A stretch of DNA of 17,729 nucleotides, from assembly GCA_903926285.1 (NCBI GenBank), contig CAIYIP010000247.1, forward strand, positions 1-17,729, written 5' to 3'. The notes below the pieces were generated by a model. It did no database searches. It was not told where the DNA came from and worked only from the letters and a program-made list of their open reading frames with translations. Source of the stretch: an uncultured Gammaproteobacteria bacterium (GTDB taxonomy: Bacteria; Pseudomonadota; Gammaproteobacteria; Pseudomonadales; Pseudohongiellaceae). The translations under genes were made by a program, and so were the position numbers. How positions within the stretch are numbered: the stretch's first letter is position 1; the number at the start of each line of letters is the position of its first letter. Shown in pieces: positions 7,579 to 15,727 of this stretch.

Positions 7579-8826
7579 ATGACAACACACATTTTTCGCA
7601 AGGAAGTGCTCGAGCGGCAAAATGACCGCTTGCGGGGCGAGGTCATTATTTCGCAGCCTATTTCTTATGTGGTGCTCACGGCTCTGATGGCAACTGGTAT
7701 AACGCTTGCCGGCTGTTTCCTGTTCACCAATGAATACACACGCATGGAAAGCGTCACCGGTTTGCTGGTACCTGGCAAAGGCGTGGTTGCGGTTTATCCG
7801 TCCCAACCGGGACTCCTGAGTGAGCTCTACGCAGCAGAGGGTGATTTTGTTGCACAGGGCAGTGACCTCTTCAAAATCCAGATCGACCAGAGGAGCAGTT
7901 CGGCAGACTCCATTTCACACGCAGTTCTGCGCGAACTTGGCGCGCAGAAAACCCGGCTCGCTTATACACTGCAACTCGAACATGAAAGTCTGAGCGCGCT
8001 GCTGGCAAAGCAGGACAACAACATCAAGAAGTTTGGGCTCGAAATAACTGCCTTCCACGCGCAGATCGCGACTCAAACAGCGTTGAACGCAATCGAAGAC
8101 AAATCGCTGGCACGCGCTCGCGAACTGCTGGCAAAAGGAGTCATTGCGCAATCAGATATGGATAACGTCGCAAAGCACCTTCTGGACAAGCAACAGCAAC
8201 TGCAAAACCTGCAACTGACCCTCGCAAACCTTACCTTCGACCTCGAAGAAGCCAAAATCGTTCGTAACACTTATGTGATAAACAGCAGGAGGGAAATTAC
8301 CGAACTGGAAAATCGGGTGTCGGAGATCAATACACAAATCGCAACAGCCGAGGCAGAGCAAAGCAATATCATCCGCGCACCAGTATCCGGCACTATTACT
8401 GCCATTACTCCGAGCCCCGGCCAGAAAATTGATGCCGGCATTCCAGTGGCGACCATTATTCCGGAGGACTCAACGCTCGAAGCACACCTCTATATTCCGA
8501 CCCGCGCAATTGCTTTCATCAAGGAAGGCCAGGACGTGAAGCTGCGTTATGACGCCTTTCCGTATCAACGCTTTGGTCTCTTCACTGGCCGCATCAGACA
8601 AGTCACCCATTCAGTGCTGAGCCAGAATGAAGTGCCAGGCCTGCTGCCTATCAAGGAACCGGTCTACCGCATCACCACCACTCTCGACAATCAGACAGTC
8701 GATGCCTACGGACAGCAAGTTGCGCTTAGACCCGGCATGTTACTCAGCGCAGATATTCAACTCGACGCGCGCAGTTTGTTTGAATGGCTGCTCGCGCCAC
8801 TGTATAGCCTGAAAGGCAAGTCATAA
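7579..8826 (+). CDS. HlyD/CvaA-type membrane fusion protein (periplasmic adaptor)
   Basis: The 415-residue protein has a short cytoplasmic N-terminus, one membrane segment at about 28-49 (SYVVLTALMATGITLAGCFL), then a biotinyl-lipoyl half (GLLVPGKGVVAVYPSQPGLLSEL, EGDFVAQGSDLFKIQ). A long helical hairpin follows (about 115-265, rich in Leu, Gln, Ala and Glu). The second lipoyl half is IIRAPVSGTITAITPSPGQKIDAG, followed by a beta-barrel domain. This is the layout of the adaptors that pair with colicin V/microcin ABC exporters and link them to a TolC-like channel. AAGGA lies 12 nt before the ATG. Its stop codon is directly followed by the ABC exporter's ATG, so the two are co-translated. No outer-membrane channel gene is present in the window. 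Confidence 0.92.
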   Translation: MTTHIFRKEVLERQNDRLRGEVIISQPISYVVLTALMATGITLAGCFLFTNEYTRMESVTGLLVPGKGVVAVYPSQPGLLSELYAAEGDFVAQGSDLFKIQIDQRSSSADSISHAVLRELGAQKTRLAYTLQLEHESLSALLAKQDNNIKKFGLEITAFHAQIATQTALNAIEDKSLARARELLAKGVIAQSDMDNVAKHLLDKQQQLQNLQLTLANLTFDLEEAKIVRNTYVINSRREITELENRVSEINTQIATAEAEQSNIIRAPVSGTITAITPSPGQKIDAGIPVATIIPEDSTLEAHLYIPTRAIAFIKEGQDVKLRYDAFPYQRFGLFTGRIRQVTHSVLSQNEVPGLLPIKEPVYRITTTLDNQTVDAYGQQVALRPGMLLSADIQLDARSLFEWLLAPLYSLKGKS

Positions 8827-10983
8827 ATGGCACTCCTGAATTTTGCCTGGGGGAGAACACTGCCTTCCATAATGCAAACGGAAAAAACTGAATGTGGCTT
8901 GGCGTGTATCGCGATGATCCTGAATTTTTATGGCCATGCTATAGATCTCAACACGCTCAGGACAAAAACGTCAATCTCGCAGCATGGCATTACGCTGCGA
9001 ACCTTGATGACCCTGGCTGACCGGGTGCAACTGTCCAGCAGGCCGTTGCGACTTGAACTCGCCGATCTTGCGAAGCTCAAGCTACCGGCAGTTTTACATT
9101 GGGATATGCATCACTTTGTGGTGCTCGCCGCTATAAGAAACAACACTTTTGTTATTCATGATCCTGCTTCTGGTGTTAAAAAATATACCCGCGACGCGCT
9201 GAGCAAACATTTTACCGGCATTGCGCTCGAGCTCACACCCACTGAAATATTTACCAGCAAAGTTGAAGAACGCAAACTATCCATCACTGCTCTGTGGTCA
9301 AAAACTACGGGGCTCAAACAAAGTCTTGTACAAATAGTCATTCTCGCACTGGTCATGCAGGGCTTCGCGCTGGCCCTGCCCTTCTATTCGCAATTGGTTA
9401 TTGACGATGTACTTGTCAGCTACGACATCGGCTTGCTCAAGATACTTGCGCTGGGTTTTCTGCTGATCACGCTGCTCAACTGTGCGACTGATTTCATCCG
9501 CTCGTATGTGGTGTTGCACATGAGCAACAGCCTGGGATTTCAGTTGGCGGCAAACGTGAACAGACACTTGCTGGCATTGCCGCTTGAATATTTTTCGAAG
9601 CGGCATATGGGCGACATCGTTGCCCGTTTTGGCTCCATATACAAAATAAAAGACTTCATAACATCAGGCATCATCGAAGTTTTTATCGATGGCCTGATGG
9701 TGATCGGCACCTTTGTGCTTATCCTGATTTACAGTTTTAAATTGAGCTTGCTCGCCACAGGCATACTGCTGATCAACAGCATCGCGAAATTTGCGCTCTA
9801 CGGTCCGTTGAGAAGGGAGAGCGAAGAATTGCTCGCGGCAAGCACCCTCGAAAGCACCACCTTCATGGAAAACATCAGAAGCATTCAGGGCATCAAACTC
9901 TTTGGCAAGGAGATCGATCGCAACGCCGTTTGGCAAAATATTTACGCGGACGTTACCAACAAAGGCATCAATGTCCAGAAGCTCAACATTTATATCCGGA
10001 TGTCGCGCAGCCTGATTTTTGGCGTCGAAAATGTGTTGATCGTCTTTATGGCCGGCAGCCTTGTGATAGCCGGCGAGCTTTCGATCGGGATGATGATTGC
10101 CTTCCTCAGTTACAAGGAACAGCTATACAAACGTTTCTTCGGCCTGATTGATAAATATTTCGATTTTAGAATGCTGGACATTCATCTGTGCCGGCTCGCC
10201 GATATTGCACACTGCAAGCCGGAGCAGCTCAGCACTGGACCCTCCCTGCTCCCAGCTCCTGATACTTCAACAACGTTTTTTGAAGTAAAAAACCTGAGCT
10301 TCAGATATTCAGACGACTGCCCCTACCTGTTCCAGAATCTGGATTTGAGAGTACGCGCCAATGAATCAGTCGCCATCATCGGCCCCACAGGCTGCGGCAA
10401 ATCCACATTGCTTCGCGTGATCCTGAGCTTGTACCCGCCCACCTCGGGCTCCCTCAACTTGTACGACACGCCGCTGAAGCAGTTGGGTCTTGAATATTAC
10501 CGAAGCAACATCTGTGGTGTTTTGCAAGATGACTCACTGCTGTCAGGAACAATATTCGACAACATCAGCTTCTTCGACCCACTGCCCGACAGAGCCCTTG
10601 TGGAATTTGCGGCGAAGCAGGCAGCGATTGCAGAAGATATCGCCAGAATGCCGATGCGATACGAAACACTGGTTGGCAATATGGGTAGCGCTCTGTCCGG
10701 CGGGCAAATCCAGAGAGTGCTGCTGGCCCGAACTTTCTACAAACAAGCTCGGCTGATTATTCTCGATGAAGCCACCAGTCATCTCGACCTCGAGACCGAA
10801 GCCGCCGTCAACCACGCCATAAAATCCATGCAGAGCGCACGCATCATGGTCGCACACCGACCTCAGTCCTACATGCTTGCCGATACCATTTACCGCCTTA
10901 CGCCCGCCGGCCTTGTACGCCTCGACAAAGCCGCAATGCACGCTAATGCGAGTGTGGGCACCAGTGTGCGTTCAGCGGTTTGA
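8827..10983 (+). CDS. Peptidase C39 domain ABC exporter (colicin V/microcin secretion type)
   Basis: The 718-residue protein is a complete fusion of three parts. An N-terminal C39 cysteine peptidase (about 13-135) has Gln17, Cys23 in TECGLAC, His96 in HWDMHHFVVL and Asp112 in IHDPASG, so the catalytic set is intact. A transmembrane domain spans about 165-430. The nucleotide-binding domain has Walker A GPTGCGKST (519-527), Q-loop Gln567, signature LSGGQ (623-627), Walker B LIILDEA (643-649) and His677. Family members cut double-glycine-type leaders from peptides and export them across the inner membrane, working with the HlyD adaptor encoded immediately upstream. No obvious precursor with a GG leader is in the window, so the substrate may be one of the short Cys-rich ORFs, or encoded elsewhere. 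Confidence 0.95.
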   Translation: MALLNFAWGRTLPSIMQTEKTECGLACIAMILNFYGHAIDLNTLRTKTSISQHGITLRTLMTLADRVQLSSRPLRLELADLAKLKLPAVLHWDMHHFVVLAAIRNNTFVIHDPASGVKKYTRDALSKHFTGIALELTPTEIFTSKVEERKLSITALWSKTTGLKQSLVQIVILALVMQGFALALPFYSQLVIDDVLVSYDIGLLKILALGFLLITLLNCATDFIRSYVVLHMSNSLGFQLAANVNRHLLALPLEYFSKRHMGDIVARFGSIYKIKDFITSGIIEVFIDGLMVIGTFVLILIYSFKLSLLATGILLINSIAKFALYGPLRRESEELLAASTLESTTFMENIRSIQGIKLFGKEIDRNAVWQNIYADVTNKGINVQKLNIYIRMSRSLIFGVENVLIVFMAGSLVIAGELSIGMMIAFLSYKEQLYKRFFGLIDKYFDFRMLDIHLCRLADIAHCKPEQLSTGPSLLPAPDTSTTFFEVKNLSFRYSDDCPYLFQNLDLRVRANESVAIIGPTGCGKSTLLRVILSLYPPTSGSLNLYDTPLKQLGLEYYRSNICGVLQDDSLLSGTIFDNISFFDPLPDRALVEFAAKQAAIAEDIARMPMRYETLVGNMGSALSGGQIQRVLLARTFYKQARLIILDEATSHLDLETEAAVNHAIKSMQSARIMVAHRPQSYMLADTIYRLTPAGLVRLDKAAMHANASVGTSVRSAV

Positions 10984-10990
10984 CTTTACA

Positions 10991-11008
10991 TGGCACATAA
11001 TTATGCCA
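10991..11008. promoter_or_regulatory. Imperfect palindrome after the exporter gene
   Basis: TGGCA and TGCCA flank CATAATTA, 7 bp after the exporter stop codon. There is no T-tract on either side, so it is a poor terminator; it may be an operator or an mRNA 3' hairpin. The evidence is only the symmetry. Confidence 0.2.
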
Positions 11009-11030
11009 AAGGCTGTGACAAATAATCCGG

Positions 11031-11180
11031 ATGATCCGTTGCTGGAAGCGTGAACAGAATGCGTTGCTTTCTGCATTGCGCGTGACGACGAATATGCCTG
11101 AAAAATCTGGCGCCAGAATCTGCTCTCGTTGCATCTGCTGTAAAACCGAGCCTGACAGCCGCTTCATCCAAGCCCACTAA
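11031..11180 (+). CDS. Possible 49-residue Cys-rich peptide
   Basis: This ORF fills most of the gap between the exporter and the carrier protein. It encodes MIRCWKREQNALLSALRVTT, then NMPEKSGARICSRCICC, then KTEPDSRFIQAH. Five Cys in all, four of them clustered after a GA dipeptide that a C39 peptidase could cut. The leader does not show the classic L-x3-E-L pattern well, and no good ribosome site precedes the ATG; an internal ATG at 11094 would give 27 residues. It could be a small exported peptide, a relic of a lost gene, or chance. No homology is recognised. Confidence 0.22.
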   Translation: MIRCWKREQNALLSALRVTTNMPEKSGARICSRCICCKTEPDSRFIQAH

Positions 11181-11206
11181 GCTGAATTGACCAAAGAAGA
11201 CTTTTT

Positions 11207-11548
11207 ATGGATACATTCTGGACTCAATCTTTCAATGCATCAGAATCAGTAGAAACACGCTTGAGGGAAAAATGGACCGAACTTCTCGCTGTTGCTGCTG
11301 AAGAAGTAGAGTCTGGCAGTAACTTTTTTAGTTTGGGCGGCAACTCAATGCTACTGTTGAGCCTGCATATGTTTATGTCACAGGAATTCAGCATCAGCTT
11401 GACCCTTCCAGAGCTGCTGGAAAATGCTGAATTTGCAGCGATGGTGCTATTGGTTGAAACCAAGGTCGTAATGGACGACAAAACCATAGCAGGCCAAAAT
11501 GGTACTTACTTAGAACTGGAGCATCTCTGCGTGCTTGTAGGCGAGTGA
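11207..11548 (+). CDS. Stand-alone peptidyl/acyl carrier protein
   Basis: The 113-residue product is one carrier domain (about 12-85): ETRLREKWTELL, then NFFSLGGNSMLLLSLHMFM, with Ser47 of LGGNS as the phosphopantetheine attachment site, then SLTLPELLENAEFAAM as helix III. LGG(H/N)S is typical of nonribosomal peptide synthetase carriers rather than fatty-acid ACP (which has DSL). A 28-residue tail of no known type follows. It would carry an aminoacyl or aryl group as a thioester on a 4'-phosphopantetheine arm; the loading enzyme and phosphopantetheinyl transferase are not in the window. A TGA 24 nt upstream in frame and AAGAAG before the ATG support a free-standing gene rather than an NRPS fragment. 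Its base composition looks more AT-rich than the flanking receptor gene. Confidence 0.88.
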   Translation: MDTFWTQSFNASESVETRLREKWTELLAVAAEEVESGSNFFSLGGNSMLLLSLHMFMSQEFSISLTLPELLENAEFAAMVLLVETKVVMDDKTIAGQNGTYLELEHLCVLVGE

Positions 11549-11634
11549 CATTATCCGGGTCTTTTGTTGCCGCATCTCGAAAAGTCAGCATCCGGTTTTG
11601 TAATCAATCAGATACACCTTCGCCCTTCACCTGC

Positions 11635-11677
11635 CGTTAACTGCGTTTAACGTTCGTTAACCGTTGTAAACCGTTAA
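11635..11677. repeat. Tandem CGTTAA(C)-type direct repeats upstream of the receptor gene
   Basis: Five related units follow each other at about 10-bp spacing: CGTTAAC (11635), CGTTTAAC (11644), CGTTAAC (11655), CGTTGTAAAC (11662) and CGTTAAT (11672). Several are near-palindromic GTTAAC. Helical-turn spacing suggests cooperative binding by a regulator. They lie about 8 bp upstream of a TATAAA at 11684-11689 that may be a promoter -10 element. Function inferred from position only. Confidence 0.4.
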
Positions 11678-11683
11678 TTACGC

Positions 11684-11697
11684 TATAAAAATTTTAT
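11684..11697 (+). promoter_or_regulatory. Possible promoter -10 and AT palindrome for the receptor gene
   Basis: TATAAA (11684-11689) could be a -10 hexamer; no good -35 lies at 16-18 bp, so activation by a factor at the repeats just upstream is conceivable. ATAAAA-A-TTTTAT (11685-11697) is a perfect palindrome over it. It might bind an iron regulator, but it does not match a classic Fur box well. The remaining 11549-11634 and 11698-11804 show nothing recognisable. Confidence 0.25.
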
Positions 11698-11817
11698 TCG
11701 GGTTAATAATGCCGCGCTATCAGGATTGCAGCGTCAACTATCCCAATGACTGGCCTATCCTCCTGAAACAATGGCTGCCTGCGGCCAGCGGCTTAACTTA
11801 CAAAAAGGAGACCCTTG

Positions 11818-14025
11818 ATGCAGCACTCAACATCTACCAAAACTTTTACCCATGCTTCGGCGCGGGCCATCACAGCAATATCACCGAGTTCACGACCAAC
11901 AGCAACGCGCAACACAAGCCGGCTGGTAACCGCCGTGGCACTCGCATTGCTTGGCTTGCAATCACCCACGTTTGCAGCCGACGCCACTGTGGAAGAAATC
12001 ATAGTTGTGGGCCAGGGCGTCGGCAGCCTGCGCCTGGATGTTGCCAATGGCGTAGCTGGTCGCCTGGGTCTCAATGCCCTGGAAACACCGGCCAGTGTTG
12101 ACCTCATTACCAAAGCGGAGATTGCCACGAAGGGTGACTACAGCGCGCTTGAAGCGATCACCCGCTCTGCCGGACTCGCGTCCACCGCCAACAATGGCAA
12201 CGGTGGCCTGCAGGTTTCAAGCCGCGGCTTTAATGGTCATAACACCACGATCAACACCTATGACGGCACGCGGCTTTATATCACCGCAGGCACCGTAACT
12301 TTCCCTGCTGACACCTGGACTCTGGATCGTGTGGAAGTACTGCGCGGCGCCGGATCAGTAATCAATGGTATCGGTGCACTCGCCACCACTATCAACTATG
12401 TACCCAAGGCGCCCGTGTTTGGTGAAAGCGAATTTGAAACATTGGTCGCGGGCGGCAGCTTCGGCATGAAACGCGTCGCAGCCGGCGGCGGCGCACAGAT
12501 TAATGACCAATTAGCCTATCGACTCGACGGCGCGTTTACCGACAAAGACGGATATGTCGATCGCGCCGACGAACAGCGCAAGGTGTTTGCCGGTTCGCTG
12601 CTGTACATGCCTACTAACAACTTCAGCATGAAATTCAGCATCGACCATGCCAACATCGACGCAGCGCCTTACTGGGGTACCCCGCTGATCAATGGCGCTG
12701 CGAACACCTCCATGCGCAAGAACAACTACAACTTCAGCGATGGCTCAGTTGAATATAAAGACACCTGGAGCCGCGTTCATACCGAATGGCAGCTGTCACC
12801 CTCGCTGGTGTTCCGCAACGACACCTTCATGATCAGCGCCAAACGCGAATGGCAGAACCTCGAAGAATATTATCAGGCCTCCAACACCACGCTGGACCGC
12901 CTCAGCTACCTTGGCATCGTGCATGACCAGGATCAGGTCGGCACACGCAGCGACTTCTTGCTCACGAGCAACCTTGGCAGCATGGCCAACCGCTTCAGCA
13001 TCGGCGCTGAAATCAACAGCATCAAAATGGACTATCTGAACAACTTCAATACCGGTGGTTTTGATGTGGCCGATACCGTGCCCTTGTTCGGTTTTAATCC
13101 CGGCACACGCCCGGCCTCAGCTTTTACCCAGCTCGATTACTCCACCGAAACACGCCAGCACGGTTTCTTCTTTGATGACGTGCTGGAACTCACCGACCAG
13201 TTGAGCCTCGTATTAGGCGGACGTTACGACAAGTTTGACTACGATCGTGTCAACCAGGCTCAGGTCACCGGCCGCGCGCGTTCGGCATTTGATGCGGGTT
13301 TCTCGAAGCTCACCTGGCGTTCGGGCGCGGTTTATCAGGTCACTGATGATTTCAGTCTGTATGCGCAGACCAGCACCGCTGCCGATCCGGTGACTTCGCC
13401 GATCTCCATCAACCTTTCGAATGCTGATTTCAAGCTCAGCGAAGGGCGCCAGTACGAAGTCGGCCTCAAGCAGCAGTTAATGAACGGCCGCGCGGAATAC
13501 ACGCTGGCCTGGTTTGATATAGAGAAGGAGAACCTCGTCACACGCATACCAGGCACCACAACCAATGCGCAGATTGGCCAGCAGAGCTCCGACGGTCTTG
13601 AAGTTACCTTCCGCGTAAATCCGCTACAGAACCTCAGCATCGACTTGAACGCGGCATTTATAGACTCGCAATACGACACCTATTATGCAGGCGGCGCGTC
13701 CTTGTCTGGCAATACGCCCAACAGCATCCCCGACACCACCTTCAACCTGTGGGTGAACTGGGCACCCGTATCACCACTGCAACTCGGAGCCGGTATGCGT
13801 TATGTCGACGAACGATATGCAGACGATGCCAACAGCCGCACGTTGCCTGAATACCAGGTGTTCGACGCCAGTGCGAGCTGGACGGTTTCACCCCAGATGT
13901 CGGTAATCCTGCGCGCACGCAACTTCACCGACGAAAAAGACTATGTGCTGTCGGAATATGTTGATAACCAGTATGTCTTCGGCGATCCACGCAGTTACGA
14001 ACTTAGCCTGAGTTACGCGTTTTAA
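11818..14025 (+). CDS. TonB-dependent siderophore-type outer-membrane receptor
   Basis: I choose the ATG at 11818 (735 residues), 7 nt after AAGGAG, over the TTG one codon earlier. The signal region is unusually long: about 34 polar Ser/Thr/Arg-rich residues precede the hydrophobic core LVTAVALALLGLQ and a cleavage site near FAAD. A TonB-box-like VEEIIVVG follows, then a plug domain (ETPASVDLITKAEI, VSSRGFNGHNTTINTYDG, LDRVEVLRGAGSVING, TINYVPKAP) and a 22-strand barrel ending in YELSLSYAF with terminal Phe. The plug motifs match ferric-siderophore receptors (FpvA/FoxA class) but lack an N-terminal signalling domain for sigma-factor control. The PepSY gene downstream supports siderophore uptake. 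The exact ligand cannot be told. Confidence 0.92.
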   Translation: MQHSTSTKTFTHASARAITAISPSSRPTATRNTSRLVTAVALALLGLQSPTFAADATVEEIIVVGQGVGSLRLDVANGVAGRLGLNALETPASVDLITKAEIATKGDYSALEAITRSAGLASTANNGNGGLQVSSRGFNGHNTTINTYDGTRLYITAGTVTFPADTWTLDRVEVLRGAGSVINGIGALATTINYVPKAPVFGESEFETLVAGGSFGMKRVAAGGGAQINDQLAYRLDGAFTDKDGYVDRADEQRKVFAGSLLYMPTNNFSMKFSIDHANIDAAPYWGTPLINGAANTSMRKNNYNFSDGSVEYKDTWSRVHTEWQLSPSLVFRNDTFMISAKREWQNLEEYYQASNTTLDRLSYLGIVHDQDQVGTRSDFLLTSNLGSMANRFSIGAEINSIKMDYLNNFNTGGFDVADTVPLFGFNPGTRPASAFTQLDYSTETRQHGFFFDDVLELTDQLSLVLGGRYDKFDYDRVNQAQVTGRARSAFDAGFSKLTWRSGAVYQVTDDFSLYAQTSTAADPVTSPISINLSNADFKLSEGRQYEVGLKQQLMNGRAEYTLAWFDIEKENLVTRIPGTTTNAQIGQQSSDGLEVTFRVNPLQNLSIDLNAAFIDSQYDTYYAGGASLSGNTPNSIPDTTFNLWVNWAPVSPLQLGAGMRYVDERYADDANSRTLPEYQVFDASASWTVSPQMSVILRARNFTDEKDYVLSEYVDNQYVFGDPRSYELSLSYAF

Positions 14026-14061
14026 TTCAGCGGCTCGTTAACAAAAAGGCCCGTGTAAGAC

Positions 14062-14100
14062 CTGGCAGCAGATGACGGATCCATCTGCTGCCGGTTTATT
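14062..14100 (+). terminator. Strong hairpin between the receptor and PepSY genes
   Basis: GGCAGCAGATG (14064-14074) and CATCTGCTGCC (14082-14092) form a perfect 11-bp stem with a 7-nt loop, extended by T-G and C-G pairs to 14062/14094. It is followed by TTTATT. This is an intrinsic terminator or a partial attenuator that would lower PepSY expression relative to the receptor. Confidence 0.7.
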
Positions 14101-14188
14101 CTGCCTGGGGGAGGCACAACTTCTTCCAGCTTGTTTCGCTCTGGTTTCGCTTTAGCTCCGTCCATGCCACCCAGTCGGTCCGAACTTC

Positions 14189-15664
14189 ATGAATACAACC
14201 ATCAAGCGTTATCTCTTTCTGTTTCATCGCTGGTTCGGCATTGCCATGTGCCTGCTGATTGCGCTGTGGTTTTCGACGGGCATCATCATGATGTATGTCG
14301 AGTATCCCGAACTCACTGAAGATGAACGGCTTGAGATGTTGCCAGCGCTGCCTTTACAACAAGTCAGGTTCGACGCCGGCGACGCTGCTGCCACGCTGGG
14401 CGCAGAGCGTCAGAGTTTTTCTTCCATACGACTCTCTACTGTTCTTGGTCGTCCGGCTTATCAGTTTGTTGGTGATGACGGCAACATCAGTACTGTGTTT
14501 GCCGATGATGGCAGTGTTCTGCACGAACTGACTTTCGCGCAGGCCGAAATTGCGGTGGAGGCTTCAGGCTTTGTGAGTCATCAACCTGCAAGTAGTGACG
14601 AAGGTCCAGGGTATCTTGCCGAGCTCGAGATGGATCAGTGGACGGTATCATCTGTACTCGATCCCCATCGCCCGCTGCACAAAGTTGCACTCAATGATGA
14701 AGCCGGCACGGTTGTGTATGTGTCCGATGTCAGCGGCCAGATTGTGCGCGATACGAGCCGTGTTGAGCGTTTCTGGAACTGGCTGGGCTCGACGATCCAC
14801 TGGATCTATCCGTGGCAACTCAGGCGTCATGCCGATTTATGGGCAGACATCATTATTTATCTCTCGCTGGCCGGCATCGTCAGCGTAATCAGTGGCGGCA
14901 TCATCGGCTGGATGCGGCTGCGTATCCGCAAGCCCTATCGTGGTGAGCGTGTCACACCCTACAGCGGCATCCAGAAATGGCATCACCTGCTTGGGCTCGG
15001 CAGCTTATTGTTCCTGGCCACTTTTATGTTCAGCGGCCTGATGTCGATGGCACCCTGGGGTATTTTCAACAATGCCACGGACGCGGCAATTCCTATCGCA
15101 CGTTATGCAGCAGGCGCGATAGATGATTTTGCCGCCTATCCCGCTATAACAACTGTGACTGGCGAAAGTGGAATCAAGGAAGTGGAATGGTCGCGTCTGG
15201 GCGGTGAGGGTTATCTGGTCCTGGCGCGCTCAGCCACCGATAAATCAGTGATCAGAAAAGATACCGCCTTGACGTCGACTGAGCTCAAAGCGCGTATCGA
15301 ACAGGCTGTTCCGACTTTGCTGCCTGATACTTCGATACAGCAGGTGGACGTGATCACCACCTATGATAATTATTATTACTCCCACCACAACCGCTACCGT
15401 CCGCTGCCCGTGCTGCGCGTGAAATTCGCAGACGCCGAACAAAGCTGGTTTCACCTCAACATGAACACAGGCCAGGTAGTCGACCGCCTCACCCACACCG
15501 ACCGGGTTGCACGCTGGCTTTACAGCGGCATGCACAGCCTCGACTTTACGTTGTTGTTTCAACATCGCCCGGTGTGGGATGCAGTCGTAATCCTGCTATG
15601 TATGATCGGTGCGGCGTTTTCCGTGACCTCTGTCTGGATTGGCTGGCGGCGGTTGCAACACTGA
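14189..15664 (+). CDS. PepSY-associated transmembrane protein (siderophore-uptake type)
   Basis: The 491-residue protein has four membrane segments: about 9-36 (FLFHRWFGIAMCLLIALWF), 217-241 (WADIIIYLSLAGIVSVISGG), 266-290 (HHLLGLGSLLFLATFMFSGL) and 463-486 (AVVILLCMIGAAFSVTSVW). Two large periplasmic parts hold PepSY-like sequence. Conserved His residues in HRW and KWHHLLG fit the PepSY_TM family, whose members FoxB, PiuB and FpvG work beside siderophore receptors, in some cases reducing ferric iron. It follows the receptor gene by 163 bp on the same strand, with a hairpin between. The ribosome site is weak (GGTCC). A role in release or reduction of imported iron is likely but inferred. Confidence 0.88.
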   Translation: MNTTIKRYLFLFHRWFGIAMCLLIALWFSTGIIMMYVEYPELTEDERLEMLPALPLQQVRFDAGDAAATLGAERQSFSSIRLSTVLGRPAYQFVGDDGNISTVFADDGSVLHELTFAQAEIAVEASGFVSHQPASSDEGPGYLAELEMDQWTVSSVLDPHRPLHKVALNDEAGTVVYVSDVSGQIVRDTSRVERFWNWLGSTIHWIYPWQLRRHADLWADIIIYLSLAGIVSVISGGIIGWMRLRIRKPYRGERVTPYSGIQKWHHLLGLGSLLFLATFMFSGLMSMAPWGIFNNATDAAIPIARYAAGAIDDFAAYPAITTVTGESGIKEVEWSRLGGEGYLVLARSATDKSVIRKDTALTSTELKARIEQAVPTLLPDTSIQQVDVITTYDNYYYSHHNRYRPLPVLRVKFADAEQSWFHLNMNTGQVVDRLTHTDRVARWLYSGMHSLDFTLLFQHRPVWDAVVILLCMIGAAFSVTSVWIGWRRLQH

Positions 15665-15727
15665 TTATGACGGCGTGGCATTGCAGGTTATTTTACAGAA
15701 AGGGATGGGCTGAAATGGTGCTGACTC

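Noticed and set aside
10943..11167. A 74-codon minus-strand ORF overlapping the end of the exporter gene
   Set aside because: It overlaps the coding end of a certain gene in antisense, has no recognisable motif or double-glycine leader, and looks like a chance ORF.
11320..11360. The LGG in the carrier protein as a double-glycine export leader
   Set aside because: LGGNS is the standard carrier-domain motif around the phosphopantetheine Ser, and the preceding residues do not fit a C39 leader.
11709..12101. A 130-codon plus-strand ORF starting upstream of the receptor gene
   Set aside because: Most of it is an out-of-frame reading of the receptor's signal and plug region; the start has no ribosome site.
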